From Bacteroidota bacterium (GTDB taxonomy: Bacteria > Bacteroidota > Bacteroidia > Palsa-965): DNA of 59,029 bases. Shown here one piece after another: positions 26,432 through 36,161 of this stretch. The stretch's first letter is position 1, and each line of letters starts with the position of its first letter. The translations under genes and the position numbers were made by a program. The stretch covers positions 1 to 59,029 of the forward strand of contig JAAFIA010000012.1 in NCBI GenBank assembly GCA_013298545.1. The letters run 5' to 3'. Under the pieces are notes generated by a model. The model did not search any database. It was not told where the DNA came from and was given only the letters and a program-made list of their open reading frames with translations.

Positions 26432-26469
26432 GACTAATTGAGCGTATGAAGGTACAAAACCTGAAGCAA

Positions 26470-28140
26470 TTAGCGTTTAATGATTTTTTCGGTGTGGTGC
26501 ATGGAATTGCCTTCGATGTGAATGACGTACATGCCTTTAGCCAAGCCAGCAAGTTCAGTGATTGAAAAATAGCTGACTGCATTGCCCGTTGCAAAAACAG
26601 TTTGCGACATAATCAAACGGCCTTGCAAATCGTATAGACGAATGTAAAGGTTCTGATCTTCAACCGACCAAAACGAAAAATTGAGTTCATCCGAAAACGG
26701 ATTTGGCGAAAGATCGAAAAGTGTGTCCACATCTTTTAATTGATCTGGATTGCCATTCAAGGTCAAGTTAGCCGCACAAAAATCGGGTTTACCATTTCCT
26801 AAATACGTATCTGGCAAAGCATATTGATCGCCCGTTTGTTGAATGGTATTGACCAATTGCATCGTTGGCATGGTTGGATGTGCTTGACGCAAACAAGCCA
26901 TTAATCCACACAAGACAGGCGAAGCAAAAGAAGTTCCGTTTCCAGTTTGCACGCCCCCGCCCACAGCCGCCACTACCGTTGCTTGCCCTTGCGCTGCCAC
27001 ATTGGGTTTTACGTCATTATCGGCACTTGGCCCACGCGAACTAAACGACGCATACGCACCCGAAGGATCAACGGCACCAACAGCTAAAATACTATCTGCG
27101 TCTGCTGGAGCACTGATGTAAAACCAAGCCGATGAGCCTGAATTTCCCGCGCTCACACATACCACGATGCCGCGCGAAGCCGCATAATCAGCCGCCCGCG
27201 ACGATGGACACGTATTGCCATTCATGTCGGTGATGTATGTATGATTTTGTGCTGGATCATCAAAAACAGTATAACCAAGCGACGAATTGATGACATCGGC
27301 CCCAACACTATCGGCATACTCCGCCGCAGCAGACCAATAATACTCTTCTACCAAATATTCGGTTGCCGCTTCTTCGCTGCGCAGCAACCAATAACTCGCA
27401 TCAGGTGCTGTACCGACTAATTGGCCAGGCAAATTTCCACCCATGCACGAAAGTACATGCATGCCGTGTGTGCCGTCTTCATAAACCGAAGCATTGCCCG
27501 CCACAAAATCCCATGTACCTAAAATTCGGTTATGCGCCCAAAGTGAATCGAACACATCCATCTGATCAACCTGATAAAATCCGGCATCCAAAACAGCAAT
27601 CTGAATACCCTGTCCGGTAAATCCAGCATTGTGTAAACAAACACCACCAATCATGTTGATTTGATTGAACGATGAACCATAATTCAAGGTGGATGATGTT
27701 ACATTTCCGGTGCGCAAATTTTCCGAAACGGGAGAAAATGTTTCATCAAATTTTGTTTCGCCACCACCCGGACGACGTAAACCAACTTGCAAGGTATTCA
27801 CTACAAATGGAAGTGCCTGAATCTGATTCAACGCATTGGTGTCATTGGTAATAACGACAACACCATTCAACCATTTGGAGCGCGCATGAACCGTAACATT
27901 GGGAACGGCCATGACTGTTGAAACATATTGTGGTGTTACGGGTAAATCAAGTGAATCAATTGCTATGCCTAGCGTAGAGCGGCGCGCAAGCGCACGCGTG
28001 CTCAAGTACGCCGATGGATTGGATAGTGTAAAGGATGAATTTCCTTTATTGGCAAACTGAATCCAGTATTTCTGCGGTGCTTGCGCAAATACAAACAACG
28101 GCATACAACATAAAAGAAGAAGGGCGTAAGTTTTTTTCAT
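26470..28140 (-). CDS. Subtilisin-like serine protease with T9SS sorting domain
   Basis: This 556-residue secreted S8 peptidase has a signal peptide to about residue 20 (FVFAQ). Catalytic residues are visible: D185 in VLDAG, H225 in THGMH, oxyanion N333 in SAGNSG, and S404 in NGTSFASP. A type A sorting domain at about 478-556 (LFDLSPNPFSDELNF ... GMYVIHIEG, ending KIIKR) routes it through T9SS. Start: MKKTYALLLL at 28140 begins the signal peptide, so the in-frame ATG five codons upstream is probably not used. It sits 18 bases after a lipoprotein gene. Confidence 0.92.
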   Translation of the reverse strand: MKKTYALLLLCCMPLFVFAQAPQKYWIQFANKGNSSFTLSNPSAYLSTRALARRSTLGIAIDSLDLPVTPQYVSTVMAVPNVTVHARSKWLNGVVVITNDTNALNQIQALPFVVNTLQVGLRRPGGGETKFDETFSPVSENLRTGNVTSSTLNYGSSFNQINMIGGVCLHNAGFTGQGIQIAVLDAGFYQVDQMDVFDSLWAHNRILGTWDFVAGNASVYEDGTHGMHVLSCMGGNLPGQLVGTAPDASYWLLRSEEAATEYLVEEYYWSAAAEYADSVGADVINSSLGYTVFDDPAQNHTYITDMNGNTCPSSRAADYAASRGIVVCVSAGNSGSSAWFYISAPADADSILAVGAVDPSGAYASFSSRGPSADNDVKPNVAAQGQATVVAAVGGGVQTGNGTSFASPVLCGLMACLRQAHPTMPTMQLVNTIQQTGDQYALPDTYLGNGKPDFCAANLTLNGNPDQLKDVDTLFDLSPNPFSDELNFSFWSVEDQNLYIRLYDLQGRLIMSQTVFATGNAVSYFSITELAGLAKGMYVIHIEGNSMHHTEKIIKR

Positions 28141-28158
28141 AGCGTTTTTTATCAAAAT

Positions 28159-28887
28159 TTATTGCGGTCCATAATCTACCAACCGCAAGGTGTATTTTAC
28201 ACCACCGCGAATGCGATCAAGAACCGGAACTCCAAAGACAATGGTATCGTCGTACACATCGATGACGTTTTTTTCGATGAGTCCAACATGACGGGCGTAA
28301 CGCTCGTTGTAAACAATATGCTCCACCAAATTGATTTTATTTTCCTGCAAAACACGCAAGGTCGAATCAAATGCAAACGTCGAAATCACATACGGTTGAT
28401 CGACTGCTTCGTATTCGTACTCATCAATGCCAAGCGTATTTTGTGCATTGCCATCCCATGTTTTTCCGTTGCGTGTTGGAAAAATCAAACGCACGTAACG
28501 CTGGTTTTCTTCCATGCGTTCGCCTGTTGTACTGGTTAAGGTTGCAGACCAAACACGACTGAGTGTCCACGGCAATTGATCGTATGGAATCGTGTCTATG
28601 TATGGTCGGCGATAACGCTCAATACGCAAGGCACGACGGCCTTGATTGTCGGTAAATTCAGATTCAATCAATTCGCGAATTTGATAACGGTAATGAACCG
28701 TATCGTTATTGAAATCGTCGTACACCGTCGAATCCATTTCATAAATAACCCAATGTCCAACGTTGTCTGGGAAATAACTATAACCGAGATCGGGAACGGG
28801 TTTATCTTTCTTACACGCCAACATAGCCACCAGCAACAAGATCAATAGACCGAGCGCTTTAGAAGATATGTTGCGGTCAAGAATCAT
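28159..28887 (-). CDS. Lipoprotein of unknown function
   Basis: This 242-residue protein has a lipoprotein signal ending AMLACKKDKP (C25). It is followed by a beta-rich domain that begins YFPDNVGHWVIYEMDS, a layout common in Bacteroidota lipoproteins that measure or bind at the cell surface. No family is recognised. It overlaps mnmA by 4 bases (ATGA), an odd pairing with a tRNA-modification gene, and probably reflects only tight packing. Confidence 0.68.
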   Translation of the reverse strand: MILDRNISSKALGLLILLLVAMLACKKDKPVPDLGYSYFPDNVGHWVIYEMDSTVYDDFNNDTVHYRYQIRELIESEFTDNQGRRALRIERYRRPYIDTIPYDQLPWTLSRVWSATLTSTTGERMEENQRYVRLIFPTRNGKTWDGNAQNTLGIDEYEYEAVDQPYVISTFAFDSTLRVLQENKINLVEHIVYNERYARHVGLIEKNVIDVYDDTIVFGVPVLDRIRGGVKYTLRLVDYGPQ

Positions 28888-29993
28888 TGCAAACTAATTT
28901 GTTTAGGACGATCGATAAAACCACCACCGACCAAATCATTGCCTTCGTAAAAAACGGCAGATTGCCCGGGCGCAACGGCACTCACATGTTGATGAAACAA
29001 TACGTTGATGCGTCCATCCAATTCATTAACAGTGGCCATTGTTCCGGCATCTTTGTAGCGGATTTTGGTCAGGCTTTGAAAATTCTCAGGCAAGCTGGCG
29101 TATTTGATTAGGTTATAATCGCGCACCCACATTTCCTGACGTTCCAATTCCAATTTTGTACCGAGCATGACGGTATTTGTTTCAGGAATAATCTGGGTTA
29201 CAAACATGGGTTCGCCCAAAGCAATTTCAAGCCCTTTACGTTGACCAATGGTGTAAAACGGATAGCCACGATGTTTTCCAACAACGGTTCCATCACCCAA
29301 TACAAAATTTCCGCCATCGACTTTTCCTTCCAAATCGGGCATTTTGTGTTTGAGAAAGGCGCGGTAATCATTCTCGGGAATAAAACAGATTTCGTAGCTC
29401 TCGCTTTTATTGGCCAGTTCGGCGTAACCCGCGTCAGCCGCCATTTGCCGAATTTCGCTTTTGCGGTAATTGCCAAGCGGGAAACGGGTGCGGCGCAAAC
29501 TTTCTTGACTCAATCCCCACAAAACATACGACTGATCTTTATTTTCATCAAGCCCGCGCGAAATCACATAGCGGCCATTTTCTTCGCGCACTTGTGCATA
29601 ATGCCCCGTTGCGATAAATTCACAATCCAACTGATCGGCACGTTTGAGCAAAGCGTCCCATTTGATGTGCGTATTGCATAACACACACGGATTGGGCGTA
29701 CGACCTGCTAAATATTCTTCTACAAAATTGTCAATGATATAATCGCCAAACTCGCTGCGGATATCGAGGATATAATGTGGGAATCCAAGATTGACGGCGA
29801 GTGTGCGCGCATCATTGATCGAATCTAAACTACAACAACCGGTTTCTTTTTTTGATCCACCAGATGTAGCATAGTCCCATGTTTTCATGGTAATCCCAAT
29901 CACTTCATAGCCTTCGTTATGCAGCATGAGCGCCGTCACCGAACTGTCGATGCCGCCGCTCATGGCTACCAATACTCTTCCTTTTTTACTCAC
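28884..29993 (-). CDS. mnmA: tRNA 2-thiouridine synthase MnmA
   Basis: This 369-residue cytoplasmic enzyme thiolates U34 of Lys, Glu and Gln tRNAs. The PP-loop SGGIDSS is at 12-18, the first catalytic cysteine is C103 in NPCVLC and the second is C203 in SYEICF, matching the family pair. The length is normal. It is followed with overlap by the lipoprotein gene and preceded by the MORN gene at a 2-base gap. Confidence 0.96.
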   Translation of the reverse strand: MSKKGRVLVAMSGGIDSSVTALMLHNEGYEVIGITMKTWDYATSGGSKKETGCCSLDSINDARTLAVNLGFPHYILDIRSEFGDYIIDNFVEEYLAGRTPNPCVLCNTHIKWDALLKRADQLDCEFIATGHYAQVREENGRYVISRGLDENKDQSYVLWGLSQESLRRTRFPLGNYRKSEIRQMAADAGYAELANKSESYEICFIPENDYRAFLKHKMPDLEGKVDGGNFVLGDGTVVGKHRGYPFYTIGQRKGLEIALGEPMFVTQIIPETNTVMLGTKLELERQEMWVRDYNLIKYASLPENFQSLTKIRYKDAGTMATVNELDGRINVLFHQHVSAVAPGQSAVFYEGNDLVGGGFIDRPKQISLQ

Positions 29994-29995
29994 GG

Positions 29996-30796
29996 TTATT
30001 GTCCTCCAGGCCCTCCGCCTTGATCATCATTATTGTTGTATTTCAATTGTTCTTTCTGCATTTCTTCAGGAGTAATCACTTTTTCTCCACCCTGAAGTTT
30101 GCCCAGTACATACGTCTCTTTCGATTTTACAGTTCCATCAGGTTTGTAATACGTCCAAACACCATTCTTCACGGCATGTTGGTATGCACCAAGAATATTG
30201 ATTTTTCCATCTTCGAAATAGTAGATGTATTTTCCTTCGAGATTTCCGGCCACATAAGTCGATTCCGATTTCTTTGTACCGTTTGGGTAATAGAGCAACC
30301 ACGGGCCTTCTTCCAACCCATTTTTATACGTTTTGCTTTCGGCAATTTGTTTTGTGCCGGGATAATAGACAATGGAAGGACCATCTTTCTTCCCCATTTT
30401 GTAGCCTTCTTGAGAAACCAGTTGTTCCTGATCGTTGAAAAACAACCAAACGCTGTCTTTTTGTTGGTTGATGTATTTGCCTTGTGCCTGCAACTTGCCG
30501 TTGATGTGGTACATTTTGGAATAACAAATTGTTCCGTTGGCAGAAAAAACAGAAACAACCATCACCCGATCGGCAGCATCGTAATAGGTAAATGTGCCCG
30601 TAGGTTTATCGTCTTTAAATTGACCAATGTAAATGGTATGTCCTTCGGCATCTTTTTTCTGCCAAGCACCTTGCTTTCGGCCTTGCGCATCGGTTGTATT
30701 CGGATAATTTCCGGCAGGCATTTGTGCATTTGCAAAAACGCTCAACAGCAGCGCGGCGAACGTAAAAAGGGTTCTGAAAAAAAGCATCGTTTTCAT
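29996..30796 (-). CDS. Exported MORN-variant repeat protein (YwqK-like)
   Basis: This 266-residue protein has a signal peptide to about residue 25 (FANAQ). It then has about eight repeats of the form GxWxxYYPDGxxKSExxYxxG (MORN_2 type). It ends in a Gln/Gly-rich tail (DDQGGGPGGQ). Such proteins are annotated as YwqK-type antitoxins in databases, but here the signal peptide argues for a periplasmic or surface protein. TAATTTCG (30803-30810 on this strand) may serve as a variant -7 box and would start the long run down to 23351. Confidence 0.8.
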   Translation of the reverse strand: MKTMLFFRTLFTFAALLLSVFANAQMPAGNYPNTTDAQGRKQGAWQKKDAEGHTIYIGQFKDDKPTGTFTYYDAADRVMVVSVFSANGTICYSKMYHINGKLQAQGKYINQQKDSVWLFFNDQEQLVSQEGYKMGKKDGPSIVYYPGTKQIAESKTYKNGLEEGPWLLYYPNGTKKSESTYVAGNLEGKYIYYFEDGKINILGAYQHAVKNGVWTYYKPDGTVKSKETYVLGKLQGGEKVITPEEMQKEQLKYNNNDDQGGGPGGQ

Positions 30797-30980
30797 CTTT
30801 GACGAAATTACAAATTTTTAGTGGTTTAACGGCTTGATATTCCATTCAAATACCGAGCCAACAAACGCATAAAGCAGTTTGGTGCAAAAAGTTACCCGAA
30901 AGTGTGCTGTTTTTACTTTTTTAGCAGAAAACAGCAGGAATCAATGACCCGCACAAGCTCAAAGCAGCAGTCAGAATATG

Positions 30981-30988
30981 TATCTTTG
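30981..30988 (+). promoter_or_regulatory. -7 box TATCTTTG upstream of DUF4836-like gene
   Basis: An exact TAnnTTTG match lies 17 bases before the ATG at 31006. No clear -33 TTTG is seen. Confidence 0.55.
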
Positions 30989-31005
30989 GCCTTTCTGAAA
31001 AAATT

Positions 31006-32640
31006 ATGTCTAAAGGAATTAAAATCACGCTTTTATGCGTTGCCGTTGCACTTGTTGGCGGAGCTATTTGGTTTTTCATGCGCGTTCGTGAGCGCGACGA
31101 GCATCTTCAGGTTATCCCCGAAAATGCGGCGGCGGTCATGGTCATGAATGTGCGCAACCTGTTTGAAAAAGCAGAACCGGATGAATTGAAAAAATTAAAA
31201 TTCATCGATAAGCAGAAAAAAAATCCGTCGAACAGCGACGATAAACTCCTGCGCGATTTGATGAAAAACCCCATGAGTGCGGGCATTGATGTGATTCAAA
31301 ATGTTTATGGATTTACTGCGCCAAACGGTAACAACATGATTGCCGGAATCACACTCAAAATAAATGATGAAGAGGCTTTCAAAAAGTTTTTAGAGAAAAT
31401 GGCTGTTGGCGAATCGCCCAAACGCATGGTGGGTTTTTGGTTCGTTAAAATTGATTGGAACAACGCCATTGCTTGGAATAAAGAAGTTGCTATCATTTAC
31501 ACCATGGGTGCTGGCGATCTGGATCAGACTGCCGAAAAATTTCTTTTCCGCAAAGAAGACGAAAGTATTTTAGCGAGTGCTTCGTTTAAAGAATTTCTTA
31601 CACATGGTTGCGATTTGGGGATTTATGCCAACAACGAAGTCTTGAACAGCATGAACGAACAAATGGATCGCGATGTACAACAAATGCAACAAACATTGCA
31701 ATCGGATGGGTATAGCGAAGCCTTGCTTTCCTTTGAAACCAACAGCATTGATTTACACATCAACAACCATCCGAAAACTGAACGTGCAGCGATTCTGCGC
31801 AAAGAGGGTCCTTCGGCGGCGCATTTGCAAGCCGTAAGTCAAAAACAAGCTATATTTTATTTGGGACTTGCTGTCAATATTTCTGGATTAATTCAGTTGC
31901 TCGATCAATCGCCTGAAACCAAGCAATCGCTCGACGAAATGCAGCAAGAGCTTGGCATTTCGCGCGAAGAGATGAAACAACAATTTACGGGCGATATTTC
32001 CATGACGTTTTCGGACTATAAAAATCTTTATACCGAAGATCCAAACATCCAAAAAGATATGGATGAGATGGCGAAAATTTATGAAGGCTTTAACGAGCGT
32101 TTTTCTGAAGCCGGATCGCAAGAGGAGTATGAATTCAAACGCGAAATGGTTGCGCCCGTTTTGGTTTTAAATATCGGTTTAAAAGACATGGCCAAAACAC
32201 AAGCCTTACTCGAAAAAATTGGACTGAAAAAAGACGGCGATGCGTGGGTTGCGCCTGGACGTGGAAATTATGTTTACTCGGCAATCAAAAACAACCATTT
32301 GGTCATTACCAATGATTATCCATTGGCGCAAACTGTTGGTAAAACAGGTGTTCTGGGCGCAAAATTGCCACAACCGATTGGCGATAATGCTGGCAAAAAA
32401 CCAATCTGTGGTTTCTTTGATTTAACAAGCGCACATTATCCAAAGTTGTTTATCGATGAAATTGGGGAAACGATGGGCGAAGTTCCGTCCAAACTTTTTC
32501 TCGAATACATGCGTTTGTTTCAACACATCACGATGGAGGGCGAAGGAAATAATTTCCGCTTGCAAATCAATCTTATTTCAGGCGAACACAACAGTTTGTT
32601 TCGTCTCATTAAGCAAGCAGATGAAGTGTATGTCAATTAA
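31006..32640 (+). CDS. DUF4836-like membrane-anchored protein
   Basis: This 544-residue protein has one N-terminal membrane helix (about 6-25) followed by a large extracytoplasmic domain. The segment VIPENAAAVMVMNVRNLFEKA right after the helix resembles the start of Bacteroidota DUF4836 proteins. Long amphipathic helices fill the middle. No enzymatic motif is seen. It precedes an ABC ATPase/permease pair by 15 bases and probably shares their transcript. Confidence 0.65.
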   Translation: MSKGIKITLLCVAVALVGGAIWFFMRVRERDEHLQVIPENAAAVMVMNVRNLFEKAEPDELKKLKFIDKQKKNPSNSDDKLLRDLMKNPMSAGIDVIQNVYGFTAPNGNNMIAGITLKINDEEAFKKFLEKMAVGESPKRMVGFWFVKIDWNNAIAWNKEVAIIYTMGAGDLDQTAEKFLFRKEDESILASASFKEFLTHGCDLGIYANNEVLNSMNEQMDRDVQQMQQTLQSDGYSEALLSFETNSIDLHINNHPKTERAAILRKEGPSAAHLQAVSQKQAIFYLGLAVNISGLIQLLDQSPETKQSLDEMQQELGISREEMKQQFTGDISMTFSDYKNLYTEDPNIQKDMDEMAKIYEGFNERFSEAGSQEEYEFKREMVAPVLVLNIGLKDMAKTQALLEKIGLKKDGDAWVAPGRGNYVYSAIKNNHLVITNDYPLAQTVGKTGVLGAKLPQPIGDNAGKKPICGFFDLTSAHYPKLFIDEIGETMGEVPSKLFLEYMRLFQHITMEGEGNNFRLQINLISGEHNSLFRLIKQADEVYVN

Positions 32641-32655
32641 GAGCCTGAAACGGTC

Positions 32656-33297
32656 ATGCAACTAAATTTTCGAAACGTTTTACCCATTCCGCTCGCTGAT
32701 ACACCACTTCCTCCAGGAAGTTTGTGGAAAAGCGATACCTCTTTTGAATCGCAAGCGCGTTGTTTGGTGCAGGCACCTTCTGGAACAGGTAAAACAACCA
32801 TCATTTCGCTGCTTTACGGCTTGCGCGCAGATTACGAGGGGCAATTGCTTTTCGACAATCAAGACACGCGTATGTTTTCGGTTGATCAATGGACGGAAAT
32901 CAGAAAGCAGAAATTAGCCATTGTATTTCAAGATTTGCGTTTATTTCCGCAGCTCACCGCTTTGGAAAATATTCAGTTGAAAAACGAATTGACGAAAACA
33001 TTGAACGAAGGACGTATTCGCGAAATGGCAGAACAATTGGGCATTGCACATAAATTGGAGGCGCCTTGCGGAAAACTTTCGTTGGGGCAACAACAACGCA
33101 TTGCCATCATTCGCGCCTTGGCGCAACCGTTTGAATTGATTTTATTGGATGAACCGTTTAGCCATCTCGACGAAGCCAATATTCGAAAAGCGGCTGAACT
33201 CATCATGCAGTCGTGTACCGCCAATGGCGCGGGTTTGCTGCTTACTAGCTTGGGCGGAAATACGCATTTTGATTTTACACAACATTTAACGATTTGA
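32656..33297 (+). CDS. ABC transporter ATP-binding protein with altered H-loop
   Basis: This 213-residue ATPase resembles the LolD/FtsE/MacB type. Walker A is PSGTGKTT at 41-48, the signature is LSLGQQQ at 141-147 (LSGGQ is usual), and Walker B with catalytic Glu is LILLDEPF (D165, E166). After the D-loop the usual TH of the H-loop reads LLLTSLGG, so the switch histidine appears to be replaced by serine. It pairs with the permease 13 bases downstream. It is smaller than usual because the C-terminal region is short. Confidence 0.82.
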   Translation: MQLNFRNVLPIPLADTPLPPGSLWKSDTSFESQARCLVQAPSGTGKTTIISLLYGLRADYEGQLLFDNQDTRMFSVDQWTEIRKQKLAIVFQDLRLFPQLTALENIQLKNELTKTLNEGRIREMAEQLGIAHKLEAPCGKLSLGQQQRIAIIRALAQPFELILLDEPFSHLDEANIRKAAELIMQSCTANGAGLLLTSLGGNTHFDFTQHLTI

Positions 33298-33310
33298 TCG
33301 CTTAACCACC

Positions 33311-34525
33311 ATGATTCGCCGACTGCTACTTCAACATCAACGACTTTGGCTGCTTACGATTGCGGTACTGGGAGCTTTGTTTGGTCTGTTACTTTTATTG
33401 GGTGCTTTGCAATTGTATTTCGACTTTCGTTCGGTATTGACGGGGCGTTCTGATCTTTCGCAAGCGCAGTACATTGTGGTAAACAAAGAAGTGAGTACCA
33501 TGAATACCTTTCTCGGACAAAAAGGGTTTTCGACTACAGAAATTGCGGAACTAAAAGCGGTGAAAGGCATTCGCGATGTGGGTGCGCTTACAGGTTGTCG
33601 CTTCGATGTCAATGTAACGATGGGTGGCGGCGCGATTGAAGGTGTGCCGGGTATGTATTCCGATTTCTTTTTTGAGGCGGCTCCTGAAGCGTTTCTCGAT
33701 GTTCAATCTGATCGCTGGCGTTGGCAAGAAGGCGATTCAGTGGTGCCGTTGATTGTTCCCAAAGATTTTTTACGCTTGTACAATTTTGTTTACGCGCCAT
33801 CGCAAGGCTTGCCGCAGGTTACCGAAGAAATGTTGATGCTTGTTCCGTTCAACATTGTAATAAAAAGTAAGAACGGAAATGTCTTGTATAAAGGTCGTTT
33901 GGCTGGATTTTCGGAGCGCATCAATTCCATCCTCGCCCCGAAAAATTTTGTCGATTGGTCGAACGAAAACTATGGCCCTGCGGTTACCGCTGCCAATGAA
34001 GTAAAATTTTTACCGAGTCGTATCATTCTGCAATGCGATGATGCGTCTTCGCCTGAACTGGCTGAGTTCATGAGCGAAAAAGGGTATCAAACCAATTCCG
34101 AAAATTTAAAAAACAGCCGTCTCAGCAGTTTGTTGCGCGTAATCATGAATGTGTGCGTGGGCATTGGCGGATTAATTATCGTGTTGGCCTTGCTCATCTT
34201 TTTGCTTTACACCCAATTATTGATCAGTCGTTCTTCGTACGAATTGCAAACGCTCATCCGCATTGGTTACAATCCGAAAATGCTTACCGCGCGTTACATG
34301 CGGTATTACGGCCTTATTTACTTAGGCATTTTGATCGTTGTGGTGGCGGTACTTTGGATTGGAAAATCACTTTTTGCAGGGTTTATGGACGAGAAGGGAT
34401 TTCCGGTGCCGGATGGCGTGAGTATGCCCGTCGTGCTGCTTGGCGTTGGGTTCATGGTGTTGTTTTTAGTCGTCAATTTCTTTACGGTTTGGCTTGGCTT
34501 GCGAAAACTGGCCATGCCGCGCTAA
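33311..34525 (+). CDS. FtsX/MacB-type ABC permease
   Basis: This 404-residue permease has one N-terminal membrane helix (about 13-38). A large periplasmic domain at about 40-270 follows, then three C-terminal helices (about 275-300, 325-350, 372-396), the standard FtsX/MacB layout. The periplasmic domain carries no recognised motif. Together with the ATPase before it, it may act in lipoprotein trafficking or as a mechanotransducer; the substrate is unknown. Confidence 0.8.
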   Translation: MIRRLLLQHQRLWLLTIAVLGALFGLLLLLGALQLYFDFRSVLTGRSDLSQAQYIVVNKEVSTMNTFLGQKGFSTTEIAELKAVKGIRDVGALTGCRFDVNVTMGGGAIEGVPGMYSDFFFEAAPEAFLDVQSDRWRWQEGDSVVPLIVPKDFLRLYNFVYAPSQGLPQVTEEMLMLVPFNIVIKSKNGNVLYKGRLAGFSERINSILAPKNFVDWSNENYGPAVTAANEVKFLPSRIILQCDDASSPELAEFMSEKGYQTNSENLKNSRLSSLLRVIMNVCVGIGGLIIVLALLIFLLYTQLLISRSSYELQTLIRIGYNPKMLTARYMRYYGLIYLGILIVVVAVLWIGKSLFAGFMDEKGFPVPDGVSMPVVLLGVGFMVLFLVVNFFTVWLGLRKLAMPR

Positions 34526-34570
34526 TTTTATGCTGATTTTGTGAAAAAAGCAGTCATTTACGGCTCAATT

Positions 34571-34601
34571 TTTGCTGAATGTCAATTACCTCGTATTTTT
34601 G
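34571..34601 (+). promoter_or_regulatory. Full promoter: TTTG, 19 bases, TATTTTTG
   Basis: TTTG at 34571-34574 and TATTTTTG at 34594-34601 are separated by 19 bases, the textbook Bacteroidota -33/-7 spacing. They lie 17 bases before the ATG at 34619. This also argues against an upstream in-frame start at 34541, which would overlap the promoter. Confidence 0.75.
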
Positions 34602-34618
34602 AATCAGGCAAACTTCTT

Positions 34619-36124
34619 ATGAAAAAAATTGTTACGCTTCTATTCCTTCTTGCAGCGTTTATGCTCAACGCGCAAGCTCCAGCCAAAACCAATGGCAATA
34701 CAGGAGTGGTAAAACCGAAACCCAAAACGGTTGCTTACCCGATGGAACTTCGTGTAAAAATCAAAGGCATTACGGGCAAATGTTTATTGGCCAATTATTA
34801 TGGCGATAAACAATTTGTTCAAGATACCGCCGAAGTGGATGCTAACGGATGGATGGTTTTTCGCGATACTGTTCTCAAACCAAATGGCATTTACATGGTT
34901 GTTACACCGAGCAAAAAATTCATGGAAGTGGTTTTGGATAAGGAACAAAAATTCTCGATGGAAACCGATTCTACTGATTTTGTGGCCAACATGAAAGTAA
35001 CCGGATCGAAAGAAAACCAATATTTCTACGAATACTTGGGTTTTCTCAACGTCAGACAAAAAGAAATGCAGCCATTTCAAGATGGTTACAAGCGTGCGAA
35101 AGAGTTGAATCAAAAAGACTCGATGGAGTATTTCCAGAAAAAATCGCACGCAGTTGATAGTGTTGTGAAAGCTTACAAGCGCAATTATGCTTATACCAAA
35201 CATCCCGAAACCTTCATGGCCAAAGTCATGAAAGCCATGGAAGAACCCGAATCGATTCCGTACGACAAGTTTCCGAAAAAAGAAGATGGCAGCATTGACT
35301 CGGCGTACAACTACAAAAATTTCCGCGCGCATTACTGGGACAATTTCGATCATACCGACGATGGCATGGTACGCACACCCGTTTTTCATAACAAACTGAA
35401 ATACTATTTAGAAAAACTCACGCCACAACATCCCGATTCGATCATGGTGGCTTGTGATTTTTTAATTGAACAAGCGCGTCCTTCAAAAGAACAATTTAAA
35501 TACACGGTTTACTATTGCACCTACACGTATGAAATGTCGAACATCATGGGATTTGATGCCATCTTCGTTCACATTGTGAATAAATACTACAAGACCAATC
35601 AAGCGTTTTGGGTGAGCGAAACGCAGAAAACAAAAATTGTCAATCGCGCAGATCAATTGAGTTATACCTTGCTTGGAAAATCGGCGGTGAATTTGAATTT
35701 GATGGATACCTTGGGCCGTGTGCGGCCACTTCAAGATGTAAAAGCCGCCTACACACTTGTTATCTTTTGGGATCCTACGTGCGGGCATTGCATCAAAGAA
35801 ATTCCGGTGCTCAAAGCGTATTACGATTCCTTACACAAAGCGGGTATTTCGTTTGAAGTGTATGCCGTTTATTCGGAACAAGATTATGCCGGATGGAAAG
35901 CGTACATTAAAAAGAACAATTTAACTTGGCTCAATGTGCGCGCAAAAGATGCGCAGGAATTGGCTACCGCAAAATATTATTACGATGTACGCAGCACACC
36001 AACTATGGTTTTGCTCGATGGTCAGAAAAAAGTTTTTGCGAAACGTTTGGATGCGCACAAAGCGGGAGAATTCCTAAACAAACGCATCGAACAAGACAAG
36101 GAAAAAGCACAAAAACCGAATTAA
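34619..36124 (+). CDS. Exported thioredoxin-like protein (TlpA-type)
   Basis: This 501-residue protein has a signal peptide (FMLNAQ cleavage near residue 19). It has a DUF4369-like N-terminal beta domain and a helical middle region at about 110-330. The C-terminal thioredoxin fold has CGHC at 388-391 in WDPTCGHCIKEIPVL. The cis-proline region STPTMVLLDGQ follows. This layout is common in Bacteroidota periplasmic disulfide reductases. Substrate unknown. Confidence 0.88.
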   Translation: MKKIVTLLFLLAAFMLNAQAPAKTNGNTGVVKPKPKTVAYPMELRVKIKGITGKCLLANYYGDKQFVQDTAEVDANGWMVFRDTVLKPNGIYMVVTPSKKFMEVVLDKEQKFSMETDSTDFVANMKVTGSKENQYFYEYLGFLNVRQKEMQPFQDGYKRAKELNQKDSMEYFQKKSHAVDSVVKAYKRNYAYTKHPETFMAKVMKAMEEPESIPYDKFPKKEDGSIDSAYNYKNFRAHYWDNFDHTDDGMVRTPVFHNKLKYYLEKLTPQHPDSIMVACDFLIEQARPSKEQFKYTVYYCTYTYEMSNIMGFDAIFVHIVNKYYKTNQAFWVSETQKTKIVNRADQLSYTLLGKSAVNLNLMDTLGRVRPLQDVKAAYTLVIFWDPTCGHCIKEIPVLKAYYDSLHKAGISFEVYAVYSEQDYAGWKAYIKKNNLTWLNVRAKDAQELATAKYYYDVRSTPTMVLLDGQKKVFAKRLDAHKAGEFLNKRIEQDKEKAQKPN

Positions 36125-36161
36125 CACATACGAAAACAAACGTTCATTGCGTTTTTTAATC

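Noticed and set aside
29999-30802. A 267-codon open frame opposite the MORN-repeat gene
   Set aside because: It is fully antisense to a protein with a signal peptide and eight clear repeats; its residues are Phe/Ile/Arg-rich as expected for a mirror frame.
34784-35389. A 201-codon open frame opposite the thioredoxin-like gene
   Set aside because: Composition is Phe/His/Ile-rich, it lacks start signals, and the plus-strand gene is continuous with a signal peptide and CGHC motif.
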